Positions 1-9,622 are shown, counted from the stretch's first letter. The stretch is DNA of 64,000 nt from Kordia sp. (GCA_002733415.1 NVVR01000010.1:21311-85310); one strand, 5' to 3'. Notes: generated by a model from the sequence alone, not told the origin. Numbers and translations are program-made.

Positions 1-18
1 ATATTCGGTTCTCGCTCT

Positions 19-73
19 CTAAAATATGGATGCTCCACTCACCTATTGTTTTTGCCAAAATTCTATGAGGCCG
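19..73. repeat. Short dispersed repeat, copy 1
   Basis: About 55 bases from CTAAAATATGG to GAGGCCG recur nearly unchanged at 4890-4944, where the second copy abuts a broken amine oxidase gene. Neither copy is within an open frame. The shared core contains GCTCCACTCACCTATTG. Function is unknown; it behaves like one building block of the larger dispersed repeat family of this window. Confidence 0.75.
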
Positions 74-205
74 AAATAGATTTTTAAAATTAAAACATTC
101 ACCTAACAAATAATAAACATCATATTAAAATATAGCTTATCTTTAATTGGATGATCATTGGATATCTCGACTAATTAGTTAAATCAATTAACACTTAAGA
201 TACAT

Positions 206-2434
206 ATGGTAAAAAAAAGTGGTAAACATCATAAATTCGGAACGTTTTTAGGCGTTTATACTCCAAGTATATTGACCATTCTTGGTTTGATCATGTATTT
301 GAGGTTTGGTTGGGTTGTTGGAAATGTTGGTTATATAAATACAATCATCATAGTTTTAATGGCCAGTTCTATCACATTCATTACCGGCTTAAGCGCTTCG
401 GCAATCGCTACCAATATAAAAGTGGGTGTTGGGGGCGAATATTATATGATTTCCAGAAGCCTTGGTCTTGAGCCCGGTGGCGCTATTGGGATTCCCTTAT
501 ACTTATGCCGTACACTAAGTGTTACCTTCTATTGTTATGGTCTTTCAGAGGCTATATTGGTTCTATGGCCGGAAAGTCAAGACCTTTTATTTGGATATTC
601 CTTACAAGGACTTACCATTATATTCATTATTTTAGTCACTATCCTATCGGGTAAAAGTGCCAAGCTAGTACTAAAATCACAAATCCCAATATTGATTATT
701 GTAGGGGTTTCAATTCTTGCATTGATTATTGGTGTGCTTACAAAAGACCTCCACGCTCCTACTACGATTGCCTCTTATAGTACAGCGCCGGAAGGATTTT
801 GGTATGTGTTTGCAGTTTTCTTTCCTGCTGTTACAGGATTTACGGCTGGAATTGGTTTAAGCGGGGATTTAAAAGACCCTCAAAAATCAATTCCAAAAGG
901 TACGCTTGCAGCTGTAGTTACGGGAGCAGTAATTTATCTTATTATTCCATTGCTCCTAGCAATTACTGGTGCGCTTACTTTAGAGCAAATGGCAGATCCT
1001 GATGCAGGGGTTACTACCTGGACGCGATTAGCCGTTTTCGGACCTTGGATTATTTATCCTGCAATATGGGGAGCTGTGATTTCTTCTGCCTTCGGTAGTA
1101 TATTGGGAGGGCCAAGAATACTTCAAGCTTTATCGATGGACGGATTGGCTCCAAAGTTCTTATCCAAGCTTTCTTCATCTGGGCAACCTACTGTTGCTAC
1201 CTGGATTAGCGGGGTCATTGCGATAGCTGCTGTTTTTCTTGGTGGATTAAATACAATCGCTCAATATGTTTCAGTACTGTTTTTAACACTCTATGTGGCT
1301 GTTAATGTGAGTGCAGCTGTTGAACAACTTATCAAAGAACCTTCTTATCGTCCAAAAATACACGTACCTTGGTTTGTTTCACTCCTAGGTGCTATTGCAG
1401 CAATGGTGGTAATGTGGTTGATTGATCCATTGGCCTTCGTTTTTGCTTTGGGACTTGAGTCAGTGATTCTATTTTATTTATTTAGTAAAAAACTGGAGCA
1501 GCAATGGGGTGATGCCTCTACTGGAATATGGATGCATATGAGTCGGTATGCGTTACTACGATTGAATACTAAAAAAGTTCATACTAGAAATTGGCGTCCC
1601 ATTATAATTTTATTTGTTCATGAATTAAAAGATCATATGCAATTAGTTAAATTCACTGAAATGCTCGGGCAAAACAGTGGGCTGTTAACGATCTCTAAAC
1701 TTGTCACTTTTGAAGATACTTCTGAATTAGATAGGCGTGATAAGATTGCATTTGAAATGCAAAAAGACCTTGAGGCAGAAGGCTTACAAGCTTTAACGGA
1801 AGTTAATGTGGTAAGCGATTTAAAACATGGTATGTATCAGGTGGCAGTCTCACATGGTACTGCGGGTGTAAAAACCAACACCGTTGTCTTTGGGTGGTCT
1901 AGTAACAAAGAGGGTAAAATACAAGAGTTACAAGTTATTCATGATCTCTCCAAGTCTAGGAAGAATATATTGATGGTCCATTGCAACAAACCATTTACCA
2001 CCAAATTAAATAAGCGAATTGATATTTGGTGGAGAGGAGAAAATAGAAATGGAGACCTAATGCTGCTTCTTTCCTATTTAATACGACTAAATAGAAAATG
2101 GAAGAAGGCGGTAATCAACATTTTTTCTATTGTTAATTCTGAAGCTGAAAAATATGAGAGGGAACGTCATATACTGTTTTCTATTAAAGAAGCACGTATT
2201 GAAGCTGAAATTCATGTTTTACTTAAAGTAAGTGATGATATACTCGGAACCCTTATAAAGAAAAGTGCCAAAGCTGACCTTGTTTTTACTGGGTTAGCTC
2301 ATGGCAATAGTGATTTCAATTCTCGTATAGAAATCATTGAACGTATTGCCAATAACTTGAAAGTAGTTGTTTTTGTACAGAACAACGGAATGGAAAGTGA
2401 AATTCCGGTTATTTTTGGTTTAACAAAAACTTAA
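206..2434 (+). CDS. SLC12-family cation-chloride cotransporter-like permease
   Basis: A 742-residue inner-membrane transporter. The N-terminus (FGTFLGVYTPSILTILG, then MYLRFGWVVGNVG) is typical of the amino acid-polyamine-cation superfamily branch that includes Na-K-Cl cotransporters. About 12 hydrophobic segments fill residues 15-470, followed by a roughly 270-residue soluble C-terminal region ending in a universal-stress-like stretch (DLVFTGLAHGNSDF), as in many bacterial members. The likely role is ion-coupled chloride or cation movement; the ions cannot be read from sequence. The ATG at 206 begins just ahead of the conserved block. The next gene on this strand is a universal stress protein 455 bases downstream. 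Family is clear, substrate is not. Confidence 0.9.
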   Translation: MVKKSGKHHKFGTFLGVYTPSILTILGLIMYLRFGWVVGNVGYINTIIIVLMASSITFITGLSASAIATNIKVGVGGEYYMISRSLGLEPGGAIGIPLYLCRTLSVTFYCYGLSEAILVLWPESQDLLFGYSLQGLTIIFIILVTILSGKSAKLVLKSQIPILIIVGVSILALIIGVLTKDLHAPTTIASYSTAPEGFWYVFAVFFPAVTGFTAGIGLSGDLKDPQKSIPKGTLAAVVTGAVIYLIIPLLLAITGALTLEQMADPDAGVTTWTRLAVFGPWIIYPAIWGAVISSAFGSILGGPRILQALSMDGLAPKFLSKLSSSGQPTVATWISGVIAIAAVFLGGLNTIAQYVSVLFLTLYVAVNVSAAVEQLIKEPSYRPKIHVPWFVSLLGAIAAMVVMWLIDPLAFVFALGLESVILFYLFSKKLEQQWGDASTGIWMHMSRYALLRLNTKKVHTRNWRPIIILFVHELKDHMQLVKFTEMLGQNSGLLTISKLVTFEDTSELDRRDKIAFEMQKDLEAEGLQALTEVNVVSDLKHGMYQVAVSHGTAGVKTNTVVFGWSSNKEGKIQELQVIHDLSKSRKNILMVHCNKPFTTKLNKRIDIWWRGENRNGDLMLLLSYLIRLNRKWKKAVINIFSIVNSEAEKYERERHILFSIKEARIEAEIHVLLKVSDDILGTLIKKSAKADLVFTGLAHGNSDFNSRIEIIERIANNLKVVVFVQNNGMESEIPVIFGLTKT

Positions 2435-2889
2435 GTAAATCTAATTTATTTACAGCTAGTTAAAACTAAGCTAAATCAATAGAGCATAATTAATTGATTA
2501 AAAACAAGTATATTGTTATGTATACAAAATCGAAATACCCTGCCATAAAAATGATGAGATGGACAAGCCTTAAGCCTATGGGAATGGAAAATATATTGGT
2601 AGAATTGTCCAGATTACTTGAAAAATTAGAACGTTTCAAGAATTTTCCTAAACCCCACAGCAATCTATCGCATAATTTATTACATTAATAGAATTGTTTG
2701 AAAAATCCATGGGCAATAAAATTTTATTTCTTTTTTTTTTGTAACTTATATACTTATTAGATTGTTATATATATAGTTAGCAATAAAATAATTGTTGAGG
2801 AATGATTATTTTCAATTCAAAACTTATAATTTATGGAGTATATTTATAAAAATCGTTTTCTTGTAAATTAACAAATTATTAAAATCTAT
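2435..2889. other. Intergenic region, no convincing gene
   Basis: 455 AT-rich bases between the transporter and the universal stress gene. A short frame (ATG at 2518, stop at 2688, 56 codons) has no recognisable motif or good ribosome site and is probably spurious. A run of T around 2730-2740 and the AT-rich stretch to 2889 probably hold the promoter of the stress protein gene. Confidence 0.5.
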
Positions 2890-3732
2890 ATGAATTCAAT
2901 GAAAAAGATACTAATCCCAACTGATTTTTCGGAAAACGCATGGTCTTCATTGATCTATGCGGTTAATATGTTTAGAAAAGTTGAATGTACGTTCTTTTTG
3001 CTGCATACAATCATTATGAGGGAAAGTTCTATAACCAATTTTTCTAATAACAAGCTTAACACTTCCAAAGAAAAGGCAAATAATGAATTAATTAAATTAA
3101 AGAAAAATGCTGAAAATATAAAACTTAATCCCAATCATAAATTTGAAATTATATTAAGTTTTTATCACTTAGATGATGCTATAAATTTCACTTCAGACAA
3201 ACATGAAATTGATTTTACAATTATTGGGACAAAAGGTGCTAATAATACCATAGAATCTATTTTAGGAAGTAATACTACCAGGGTGATCAAAAATATTAAA
3301 CAAATTCCTACCATAGTTGTACCGAATGAATACCAATTTAAGGGTTTAAATAGAATTGTTATGTTATCTGATTTAAATCATACAATGGATGATACATTAC
3401 TAGTACCTGTAAAGAAACTCTCGGAAGACAATAATTCTAAACTTAGTCTTTTACACCTTTCTAAAACAGAAAAACTAACAGACAATCAAACCGAGGAATT
3501 AAAATCATTGGAAACTATCCTTTCTAAATATAATTTTAGTTTCCACCAGATTTCAAACTATACCAATAAAGCACAATATGTTAATGAGTTTATAGAAGAA
3601 GTAAGTGCTAATATGTTAGTTCTAATATATTATAGAAATACTGTTTTAGAAAAGTACTTTAAAAAGTCATTAACTACAACTATGTGTCAAAATCTTAAGA
3701 CACCCATGTTAATACTCCCCAATAAAAATTAA
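2890..3732 (+). CDS. Universal stress protein, tandem UspA domains
   Basis: A 280-residue cytoplasmic protein with two UspA-like domains (about 1-145 and 150-280). The first opens with the usual strand KKILIPTDFSENAWSSL and contains DFTIIGTKGANN followed by SNTTRVIKNIKQIPTIVVP, matching the G-rich nucleotide-binding end of the fold. The second (LNRIVMLSDLNHTMDD onward) is more divergent and lacks a clear glycine loop. A methionine at residue 4 is an alternative start. Such tandem Usp proteins are common in Bacteroidota; the ligand is unknown. The upstream transporter ends in a Usp-like domain, so a shared role in stress or ion homeostasis is possible. Confidence 0.88.
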   Translation: MNSMKKILIPTDFSENAWSSLIYAVNMFRKVECTFFLLHTIIMRESSITNFSNNKLNTSKEKANNELIKLKKNAENIKLNPNHKFEIILSFYHLDDAINFTSDKHEIDFTIIGTKGANNTIESILGSNTTRVIKNIKQIPTIVVPNEYQFKGLNRIVMLSDLNHTMDDTLLVPVKKLSEDNNSKLSLLHLSKTEKLTDNQTEELKSLETILSKYNFSFHQISNYTNKAQYVNEFIEEVSANMLVLIYYRNTVLEKYFKKSLTTTMCQNLKTPMLILPNKN

Positions 3733-3782
3733 GCCAGTTAACATTTTAGTTTTTAAATAAGGCCTTCAAGTATATTGCCTAC

Positions 3783-3944
3783 CTACATACCAGGCTCAAG
3801 TGCTTTTATTTGTTCTACACCATCTTCTAAATTACTAAACGTAGTAAGAACATTAATGTTATGAGTAGTCCTTTCTAATAAATTAGTTAGCACGTTTCTT
3901 GCACTTTGTTCATTGTCTATTAATATTGCCTTAATTTGATTCAT
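3783..3944 (-). pseudogene. Response-regulator receiver domain, 5' fragment
   Basis: Reads from ATG at 3944 as MNQIKAILIDNEQSARNVL and on to KALEPGM before a stop at 3783. This is the first beta strand, acidic pocket (here DNE) and first helices of a CheY-like receiver of the LytTR response-regulator type. It ends just before the phosphorylated aspartate would be reached, so it cannot work as a receiver. No remainder lies downstream; a long repeat begins about 90 bases beyond its start. A gene fragment, not a small protein. Confidence 0.7.
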
Positions 3945-4030
3945 ATATACAAATATAATAGGCATAGTTACTTATAGTAATTGACTTTGCGAAAAGCAAA
4001 TTGGGTTTGTGAGTGTGTAGGTTAACGAAA

Positions 4031-4800
4031 CCATTTCACACACATTCCCACTTCTCTCCTATAGTCGCTTCGGGCAAAGAGTATTCCATTACATTTTTTA
4101 AGAAACATTTGAGTAGAAAAAAATAAGAAACTGTAGTCGTTCAAACTTTGCTTTTGCAAAGCAAAGTTACATAACGCGGAACATTATAGTTCAAATGTAT
4201 TATAATAGTTTATTATGGCTGTTTAACCATTTTAAGCTATAATTGTCTATTATGTAAAATATCCCAAGATGTTTTTAGTTTCATTAATACCTGTAGTACT
4301 TGGGTGTTTATACATTCATGGCTTGTAGCTTTCGTTTAATTTGAATATTCTGTACAATGGTTCAGTATTTTTTAAATAAACGATTTATAAGAATGTTCAC
4401 GTTTATCATTTGCATCTATAATTAGTCATTATGTAAAATTGCCGCTCGCCAAAGGCGCTCGATTGTTTTATAAAACCTAAATGCTAATGCATTTTATTTT
4501 ACACACAATTTGCCAACGCTTCCAGCCACCAAAAAAAGCAAAACTTTTTAGCTTATTAATATGGCCAGTATTAATTGGATATTCTCGTTTAAAAAGTTTT
4601 CAAAATGTTTTCGTGTAGTTTCCGCAACAGTATAAAATTTCCCTACCGCATTATCCTTGCTTTAAAATTTCTATACACTTGCTATAATCTCGTTACTATA
4701 ATAACCTTCAAAATATTTTCTCATTATCTTTTGTCTTAAAACAAAAGAAACAAAAATTCAAGGCTTCATATACTTTTGGAAACAATTAACGGTTCGTTAC
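4031..4800. repeat. Dispersed mosaic repeat, copy R1
   Basis: Non-coding DNA of about 770 bases made of blocks that recur elsewhere in the window. Block a (4031-4094) is shared with 19258, 27218, 49995 and 59043. Block b (about 4145-4202, including AACGCGGAACATTATAG) is shared with 19373, 22193 and 59212. Block d (about 4235-4410, including GTAGTACTTGGGTGTTTA) is shared with 22395. Block e (about 4420-4545, including GCCGCTCGCCAAAGGCGCTC) is shared with 19460 and partly 50090. Block f (about 4570-4715, including TTTCTATACACTTGCTAT) is shared with 19610 and 50250. It ends near a short inverted repeat in TCTTTTGTCTTAAAACAAAAGA. No transposase is present. Confidence 0.8.
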
Positions 4801-4889
4801 ACTATATTTTAGAAAACCTTTGAATTAACTTAGTTCATTTATAGCTTAAATTAAAAAGCGAGAACTCAAGTACATTTGGTACTCCCTAT

Positions 4890-4944
4890 CTAAAATATGG
4901 TCGCTCCACTCACCTATTGTTTTAACCAAAATTCTATGAGGCCG
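4890..4944. repeat. Short dispersed repeat, copy 2
   Basis: Near-identical to 19-73 over about 55 bases (CTAAAATATGG ... GAGGCCG). It lies directly beyond the 3' end of the amine oxidase pseudogene and after dispersed repeat R1, so it marks a junction between unrelated segments. Confidence 0.75.
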
Positions 4945-4959
4945 TTTAAAAGAAAATAT

Positions 4960-5771
4960 TTACTGGATAAATAATTCTAGATATTGATGTCCTTTTCCTA
5001 TCAATTCTTTAGCAAGAATTTTTCCAGATTCAGATATACCAGCTTAAAAAAAATCTCTCAAGATTGATTTTGCTTTCGTCTTTTCACTTGGAGTTGAGTT
5101 ATCATTTTTAAAACTATTTAATGCTTCAACAAGTTCTTGCCTTTTTTCTTTGCTATCAATATCATCATAAAAAAGTTTTAAAACCTCCCGATCATTTTCT
5201 TTTAACTCATGATAATGTGGGTTTTCAGGAAAGTCTTCTAGTATTTGCCATGCTTCACCAGCACTTACTGTTGATAAAAATGGTGCCTGAAAACCAACGG
5301 TGTCTACCATCATTTTTAAACACTCTTGTGAGTATCCCATCTCTTTTAATAAACCGCCTAATTGCCATTTGTTTAGTGTTACACCATTCCATTTAAAGTC
5401 AAGGCGAAACTTTTGCCAAAACTCTGGAGTAGGATTTGAAGGCGCTCCATCAACACCATTAGCTTTTAAAATTCGGTTATAAATAACACTTAAAATGGTA
5501 CCTGGGTTTTGATTTTGTTCAGCTGGTGCAAGATCATATAACTGTCTCCAAATCGCATACCTCCTTCTTCATCTCTAACCACAGAATCATTACCTTTATC
5601 TGTCTTTATTTTTATTTAATCAGTATCTAAACGTCCGCCAGTTCTGTTTAAACGTTCTAGAATAGTGACTTTTAATTTTGAATTCTTTTTAAGAAGACGC
5701 CAAGCTGCATACAGTCCAGATACTCCTGCTCCTACAATAATAACATCTGATGTTTTTGCAATGTTTTTCAT
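4960..5771 (-). pseudogene. FAD-dependent amine oxidase, degraded
   Basis: From ATG at 5771 the strand reads MKNIAKTSDVIIVGAGVSG then LYAAWRLLKKN and LERLNRTGGRL, the Rossmann GxGxxG and GG-R motif of flavin amine oxidases, then stops after about 51 codons. Downstream, other frames continue the protein (RDEEGGMRFGD; GTILSVIYNRILKANGVDG; MGYSQECLKMMVDTVGF to LRDFF), so at least two frame breaks and two in-frame stops interrupt it. After the stop at 5044 the frame resumes to a final TAA at 4960. The C-terminal half of the enzyme is missing, replaced by repeat DNA. An intact but different amine oxidase lies at 22793-24931. Confidence 0.8.
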
Positions 5772-6588
5772 TTTGAATGTATTTTTTATTGGTTATAAGT
5801 TTATAATTATTGCGTATTAAAATTGTATTATACAATTAAAGAAAACTGTATCTAATCGGCTCTTTCACTATACTTAAGAAGTAAAATTGGTTTCTAAAAT
5901 ATAGCTACAGTAGTTTAATTATATTTCTTGTTTTTAATGGAATAAATTTATTAATTGCCTTTAAAATATTTAAGCGTATAAATACCTGTTTTAAAGTACT
6001 TATACGCTTAAATATTGTAGTTATAAATATGAAAAGTTTTTGAAAGAATGTGAAATTAAAAACTTAAATTTTACCGAATACAGCTCATTTTTATTGAAGA
6101 ATTGAATAAAAAAAGGCATCAATTTTAAACATAATAATATAGATATTTGCCCCTTTTGGGATACATGTTTTTAGGAGTAAGTAGTCGATTACACAAAAAA
6201 AAATCAGAATTCAATCTTAAACCCCTCAAACATTAGAGTTTGAAATTAGTTTATATGCAATTTAAATTTTACTAGTTAGCTTAACTATTACTTCGTTATC
6301 ATATCCTGAAAAACGAAATGCATTTAAATTTCGATAGTCTATTATTACTATTGGTGTATTACTAGAAGCTACTGATTATTTTTATTTTAAAGTTATGCAA
6401 GATTCTGTTTGCATCTAGATACAGATTAGTAATATGTTGTTAATTAATTTAAAGTTTTAAGTGCTATTTATAATATTATAAAAGGATATTCTTATCATGA
6501 ATTCACCAAGTCAAATAAACTTATAATATTCAATAGATAAGATAATTGTCAGGTCCTAAATATAATCGTTCAATTCATCTGTATTTAT
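5772..6588. other. Long AT-rich intergenic region
   Basis: About 800 bases without a supported gene. The only clear structure is the 16-base inverted repeat at 5965-6016. It separates the decayed amine oxidase from the sigma factor locus and lacks the blocks of the dispersed repeat family. Confidence 0.5.
5965..6016. repeat. Perfect 16-bp inverted repeat
   Basis: AATATTTAAGCGTATA at 5965-5980 pairs perfectly with TATACGCTTAAATATT at 6001-6016 across a 20-base spacer. No run of T follows, so this is not a typical terminator. It lies about 200 bases upstream of the former start of the amine oxidase pseudogene and could be an operator for a dimeric regulator or a recombination scar. Confidence 0.6.
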
Positions 6589-6630
6589 CTAAAACACTTT
6601 TTAGAGAAAATGCTCTAAAGAGTGTTTTAG
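6589..6630 (-). terminator. Hairpin terminator after the sigma/anti-sigma operon
   Basis: An 18-bp stem (CTAAAACACT... at 6589-6606 with its complement at 6613-6630, one G-U wobble) and a 6-base loop. It lies 11 bases past the stop of the membrane TPR gene, where the minus-strand operon should end. Confidence 0.7.
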
Positions 6631-6640
6631 CCTTTGTTTA

Positions 6641-7456
6641 CTATTTTAAATCTTTTTTAATTTTTAAAGCCTGTTTATAATTATAGTTATTTTTATTTGA
6701 TAAAATAACATTTAAAGTCTCTTGTGTTTTTCTCTTATTATCTTGCTTTAGATATACCAATAACTTATACCAATTACCTCTTGAACTTGCTATTGTATCT
6801 AGTTGTATAAATACATCAAAAACTTGTAAGGCTTCATTATAATTGCCATTAAAAAAATATGAAGCCCCTACTTTTAATAAGCTATAAGCATGAAACGTTT
6901 CACTCCCATTTTGCATAATTTCATAATGACTTGTAATAGCATTATAGTCTTTAGATTCATATAATTTTTCTATTATGGCAACTTCATCTCCTTTTTCAAT
7001 TAAGGATGGAATGCCTTCCCAGTCGGCATAATTATTATAATGATCTTCTAGGGAATCATTTCCTAACAAATAAGGAAGATTAATACTCGCAAACAACAAA
7101 AAAGAAGCCGCTATTGCTACAAAATAAAATTTCTTACGTTTGTTTAGCTTCTTATTAATTACATTATAATACTCTTCTTCTGCTTTTTTAACATTAATAG
7201 ACACATTTTGCAACGTTGCACTTTTCAATTCCTTTTTAATATTTTGCAATGCTTCTCCATGACTTCTTTTATCTAAAGTATGCCAATCTTTTTCGTTAAA
7301 AGATTCTTTCAATGACATATAAATAAATACCTCCTCCTTTAATATTTCATCTGCTTCCATTCTACTTTCAAAAGATAACTTATCTTTCAAGGACATCATG
7401 TCATTTATATATGCATCTATCATTTCATGCATTTTGTCTTCTTTATTTGAATTCAT
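6641..7456 (-). CDS. Membrane TPR-like protein, probable anti-sigma factor
   Basis: 271 residues: a cytoplasmic helical region (about 1-105), one transmembrane helix (about 110-131, YFVAIAASFLLFASINLPYLL) and a C-terminal part of about 140 residues with TPR-like helix pairs (YFFNGNYNEALQVFDVFIQLD). Its start shares one base with the stop of the ECF sigma gene (TAATG), so the two are translationally coupled. Position, topology and coupling fit an anti-sigma factor that holds the sigma at the membrane and senses an extracytoplasmic event through TPRs. There is no recognisable FecR or zinc-binding anti-sigma motif, so the role is inferred from context. Confidence 0.7.
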   Translation of the reverse strand: MNSNKEDKMHEMIDAYINDMMSLKDKLSFESRMEADEILKEEVFIYMSLKESFNEKDWHTLDKRSHGEALQNIKKELKSATLQNVSINVKKAEEEYYNVINKKLNKRKKFYFVAIAASFLLFASINLPYLLGNDSLEDHYNNYADWEGIPSLIEKGDEVAIIEKLYESKDYNAITSHYEIMQNGSETFHAYSLLKVGASYFFNGNYNEALQVFDVFIQLDTIASSRGNWYKLLVYLKQDNKRKTQETLNVILSNKNNYNYKQALKIKKDLK

Positions 7457-8010
7457 TATGCTTGTTTTTTATAACGGAAATCCGCTTTTATTAATTGTAC
7501 AACTTTGGCTCTACATTTATAAACACGCTGTCTAACTACATTTATTGAGTTATACGACAAGTCTTTCATTATTTCTTCATAGCTCATTCCATTAAAGTAA
7601 ATACTCAGTATTTCTTTACAATTATCAGATAATAATTGAAATTTCTCTTGGTAAAACTCTAAGTGTTTTTGCTCTATAGTAAAAGTAGCCAAACTATCTT
7701 CTTTATTAACTAGTGGTAATACTCCGTCTTTCATTACCCATTCTTTTTTATTTTTTAATGTACTTCTCCAAATATTCTTACATATAGTGAATAAATAGGC
7801 CTCAAAAGAGGCTATTTGTAAAGGAGACTCTCTATGCTTCATTATTAAATACATTAATGCGTCATGAAAAACATCTTGTACATCCTCATGCCTGCCATTA
7901 TTTCTCAATATAAAAACCTGTATTTTAGGGTGAAAACGATTATATATATCCAATATTATCTTGTTATCGCCATCTATTAGAGCTTGTAAATACTTCTCGC
8001 TTTCTTGCAT
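7456..8010 (-). CDS. ECF-type RNA polymerase sigma factor
   Basis: 184 residues with sigma region 2 (about 15-90: RHEDVQDVFHDALMYL, then FEAYLFTICKNIWRSTLKN, the usual -10-recognition helix) and region 4 helix-turn-helix (about 125-175: CKEILSIYFNGMSYEEIM, then VVRQRVYKCRAKV). It lacks regions 1 and 3, as extracytoplasmic-function sigmas do. It heads a two-gene operon with a membrane partner and is divergent from a subtilase gene. Likely targets are the three GGGTAATG-N15-TACTWG sites at 8059, 12683 and 14567. Family is certain; the regulon is inferred. Confidence 0.92.
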   Translation of the reverse strand: MQESEKYLQALIDGDNKIILDIYNRFHPKIQVFILRNNGRHEDVQDVFHDALMYLIMKHRESPLQIASFEAYLFTICKNIWRSTLKNKKEWVMKDGVLPLVNKEDSLATFTIEQKHLEFYQEKFQLLSDNCKEILSIYFNGMSYEEIMKDLSYNSINVVRQRVYKCRAKVVQLIKADFRYKKQA

Positions 8011-8058
8011 AGTTTTATCAGAGTAAAGTCAAAAATAATTGAAATTTATTTAATTTGC

Positions 8059-8087
8059 GGGTAATGTTTTTAATTATTTTATACTAG
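8059..8087 (+). promoter_or_regulatory. ECF-type promoter candidate, site 1
   Basis: GGGTAATG at 8059-8066, a 15-base spacer, then TACTAG at 8082-8087. The same two boxes with the same spacing occur at 12683 and 14567. It reads toward the subtilase gene (start 8290), which would give a leader of about 195 bases. It lies in the divergent region just upstream of the sigma factor gene. Confidence 0.7.
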
Positions 8088-8289
8088 GTAGTATTATGAC
8101 AATTTTCAAGATAATTTTATATAACCTATTTTTTTAATATAAATGTATAATATGAACATATCAAGAAATCAAACCATATGCCCTCCTGATTTCAACCATA
8201 CCATTGTAAAGATAATGACTCACACTTAGTCAATAAAAAAACAAATATTATAGACTAAACTAATAATAACAATACTAAACCTTATAATA

Positions 8290-9582
8290 ATGAAAAAATT
8301 AATAATACTTGTACTATCTTTTTCTTTTCTTTTTTTTGCTTGTTCTGATCTAGATAGTGATGGTTTTATGTATAATAGCCATTCCATTGAAAATGTAAGA
8401 ATTAAACCCTCTCGATTAGGTAATAAAAAGCCTAAAAACATCCCTGTACTTTCTAAAACAGAACTTATAATACAATATGTACCTGGAACTACAGCAATAC
8501 AAAAATCTAATTTAAGAGGATTATATAATGTAATATCTTATGAAGTTTGTGCCTCTTGTATGGACTTTAATCTTGAAAAATGGAATTTTGGACCTGATGT
8601 AGATTTAGAATCTAAACTGGGATCTATAATGCCTGAAGAGGAAGATGGTGGTATTGAAGGTATTATTAATGTTGATAAGGAGTTTTATTTTGAGTATGAA
8701 ACAGAAAACTATACATTAACAGGTGGTACAGGTAACACATCATATACTTCTAAAATGGTAAGCCCTAGTACTAATTCTATTACTATAGCAGTTTTAGATA
8801 CAGGGATAGATGTTAATTACTCAGTATTTGATAGAAATAGATTTTTACATAATGGTAGTACAGATCCTATAAATGAAATTGTTTCTGGATGGGACTTCGT
8901 TAATGATGATGACAATTGCTACGATGATTATTTAGATTTACATGGGACAGCAGTAAGTAGTATTATTAGCAACTCTTTAGACCAACTAAACATTCCTCAT
9001 AACATTCTTCCAGTAAAAGTATCTAACTCGGAAGGTAAATCATCACGTTTTGAAGTAATTTGTGGAACTGCTTTTGCTATAGAGCGTGCAGATATTATAA
9101 ATATGAGTTTAGGTTGGTATGATTATGATGGTAGTGGAATAGATTTTGCGGATGATATTTTACAAACCATTATTGCGTCACACATGCACGATGTATTAGT
9201 TGTAACTTCTGCTGGTAATTGGGCAAATAATAACGACGGTTGGGGTTCTGATTTTAAACATTATCCTTCTAACTATGATTTAAAGAATGTTACTGCTATA
9301 GCTGCTAGTAATGCTAACAGCACAGATATAGCTTACTTTTCTAATTACGGGCAGTCTACTGTAGATTTCTTTGCCAAAGGACAAGAAATCCCGTTTGATA
9401 GCACCTATATAAACGGAACCTCGTTCTCTGCTCCGGTTGTTTCTGCTGTAGCGGCTAAATATTTATATAATTCAGGAATGTCACTAAGCCCCAGTGGGAT
9501 TATATCTAAACTTAATTTAGGAGGAGATTATTTATATACTTCTAAACCCACTTTCTACTCTAAATTGATAGAGCTAGATTAA
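8290..9582 (+). CDS. Subtilisin-like (S8) serine protease lipoprotein
   Basis: 430 residues. A lipoprotein signal (FLFFACSDLD, lipidated Cys about 18) places it on the outside of the inner or outer membrane. A propeptide-like region of about 140 residues precedes the S8 domain, whose catalytic residues are visible: Asp170 (AVLDTGID), His218 (LHGTAVS), oxyanion Asn310 (SAGNW) and Ser378 (NGTSFSAP). Gene order and promoter site 1 tie it to the neighbouring sigma factor. It could mature the CHAT protein, cut the sigma-holding membrane protein, or act on the downstream secreted proteins; none is shown by sequence. Protease assignment is firm. Confidence 0.93.
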   Translation: MKKLIILVLSFSFLFFACSDLDSDGFMYNSHSIENVRIKPSRLGNKKPKNIPVLSKTELIIQYVPGTTAIQKSNLRGLYNVISYEVCASCMDFNLEKWNFGPDVDLESKLGSIMPEEEDGGIEGIINVDKEFYFEYETENYTLTGGTGNTSYTSKMVSPSTNSITIAVLDTGIDVNYSVFDRNRFLHNGSTDPINEIVSGWDFVNDDDNCYDDYLDLHGTAVSSIISNSLDQLNIPHNILPVKVSNSEGKSSRFEVICGTAFAIERADIINMSLGWYDYDGSGIDFADDILQTIIASHMHDVLVVTSAGNWANNNDGWGSDFKHYPSNYDLKNVTAIAASNANSTDIAYFSNYGQSTVDFFAKGQEIPFDSTYINGTSFSAPVVSAVAAKYLYNSGMSLSPSGIISKLNLGGDYLYTSKPTFYSKLIELD

Positions 9583-9589
9583 ATTTGGC

Positions 9590-9622
9590 AACAAACGTAA
9601 ATCTAGTAAGTTTACGTTTGTT
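9590..9622 (+). terminator. Hairpin terminator after the subtilase gene
   Basis: A 12-bp perfect stem, AACAAACGTAAA (9590-9601) with its complement at 9611-9622, 9-base loop, eight bases after the subtilase stop. The T tract after the stem is weak. It suggests that the CHAT gene at 9816 has its own promoter. Confidence 0.65.

Noticed and set aside
2494..2688. Small open frame of 56-64 codons between the transporter and the stress protein
   Set aside because: TTG start or internal ATG, no ribosome site, no motif or signal, composition like the surrounding AT-rich gap.
4031..4800. Dispersed repeat as an insertion sequence
   Set aside because: No transposase frame, no clear terminal inverted repeats or target duplications; block order suggests mosaics rather than one element.
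5121..5482. Plus-strand frames over the amine oxidase pseudogene
   Set aside because: They lie antisense to recognisable amine oxidase sequence in the other strand.
7727..7741. GGGTAATG on the minus strand inside the sigma gene
   Set aside because: No TACTWG box 15 bases after it, and it is within coding sequence, so it is probably a chance match.
8096..8137. Short peptide frame (MTIFKIILYNLFF) after promoter site 1
   Set aside because: Could be a leader peptide, but 13 codons of AT-rich sequence are expected by chance and nothing else supports it.
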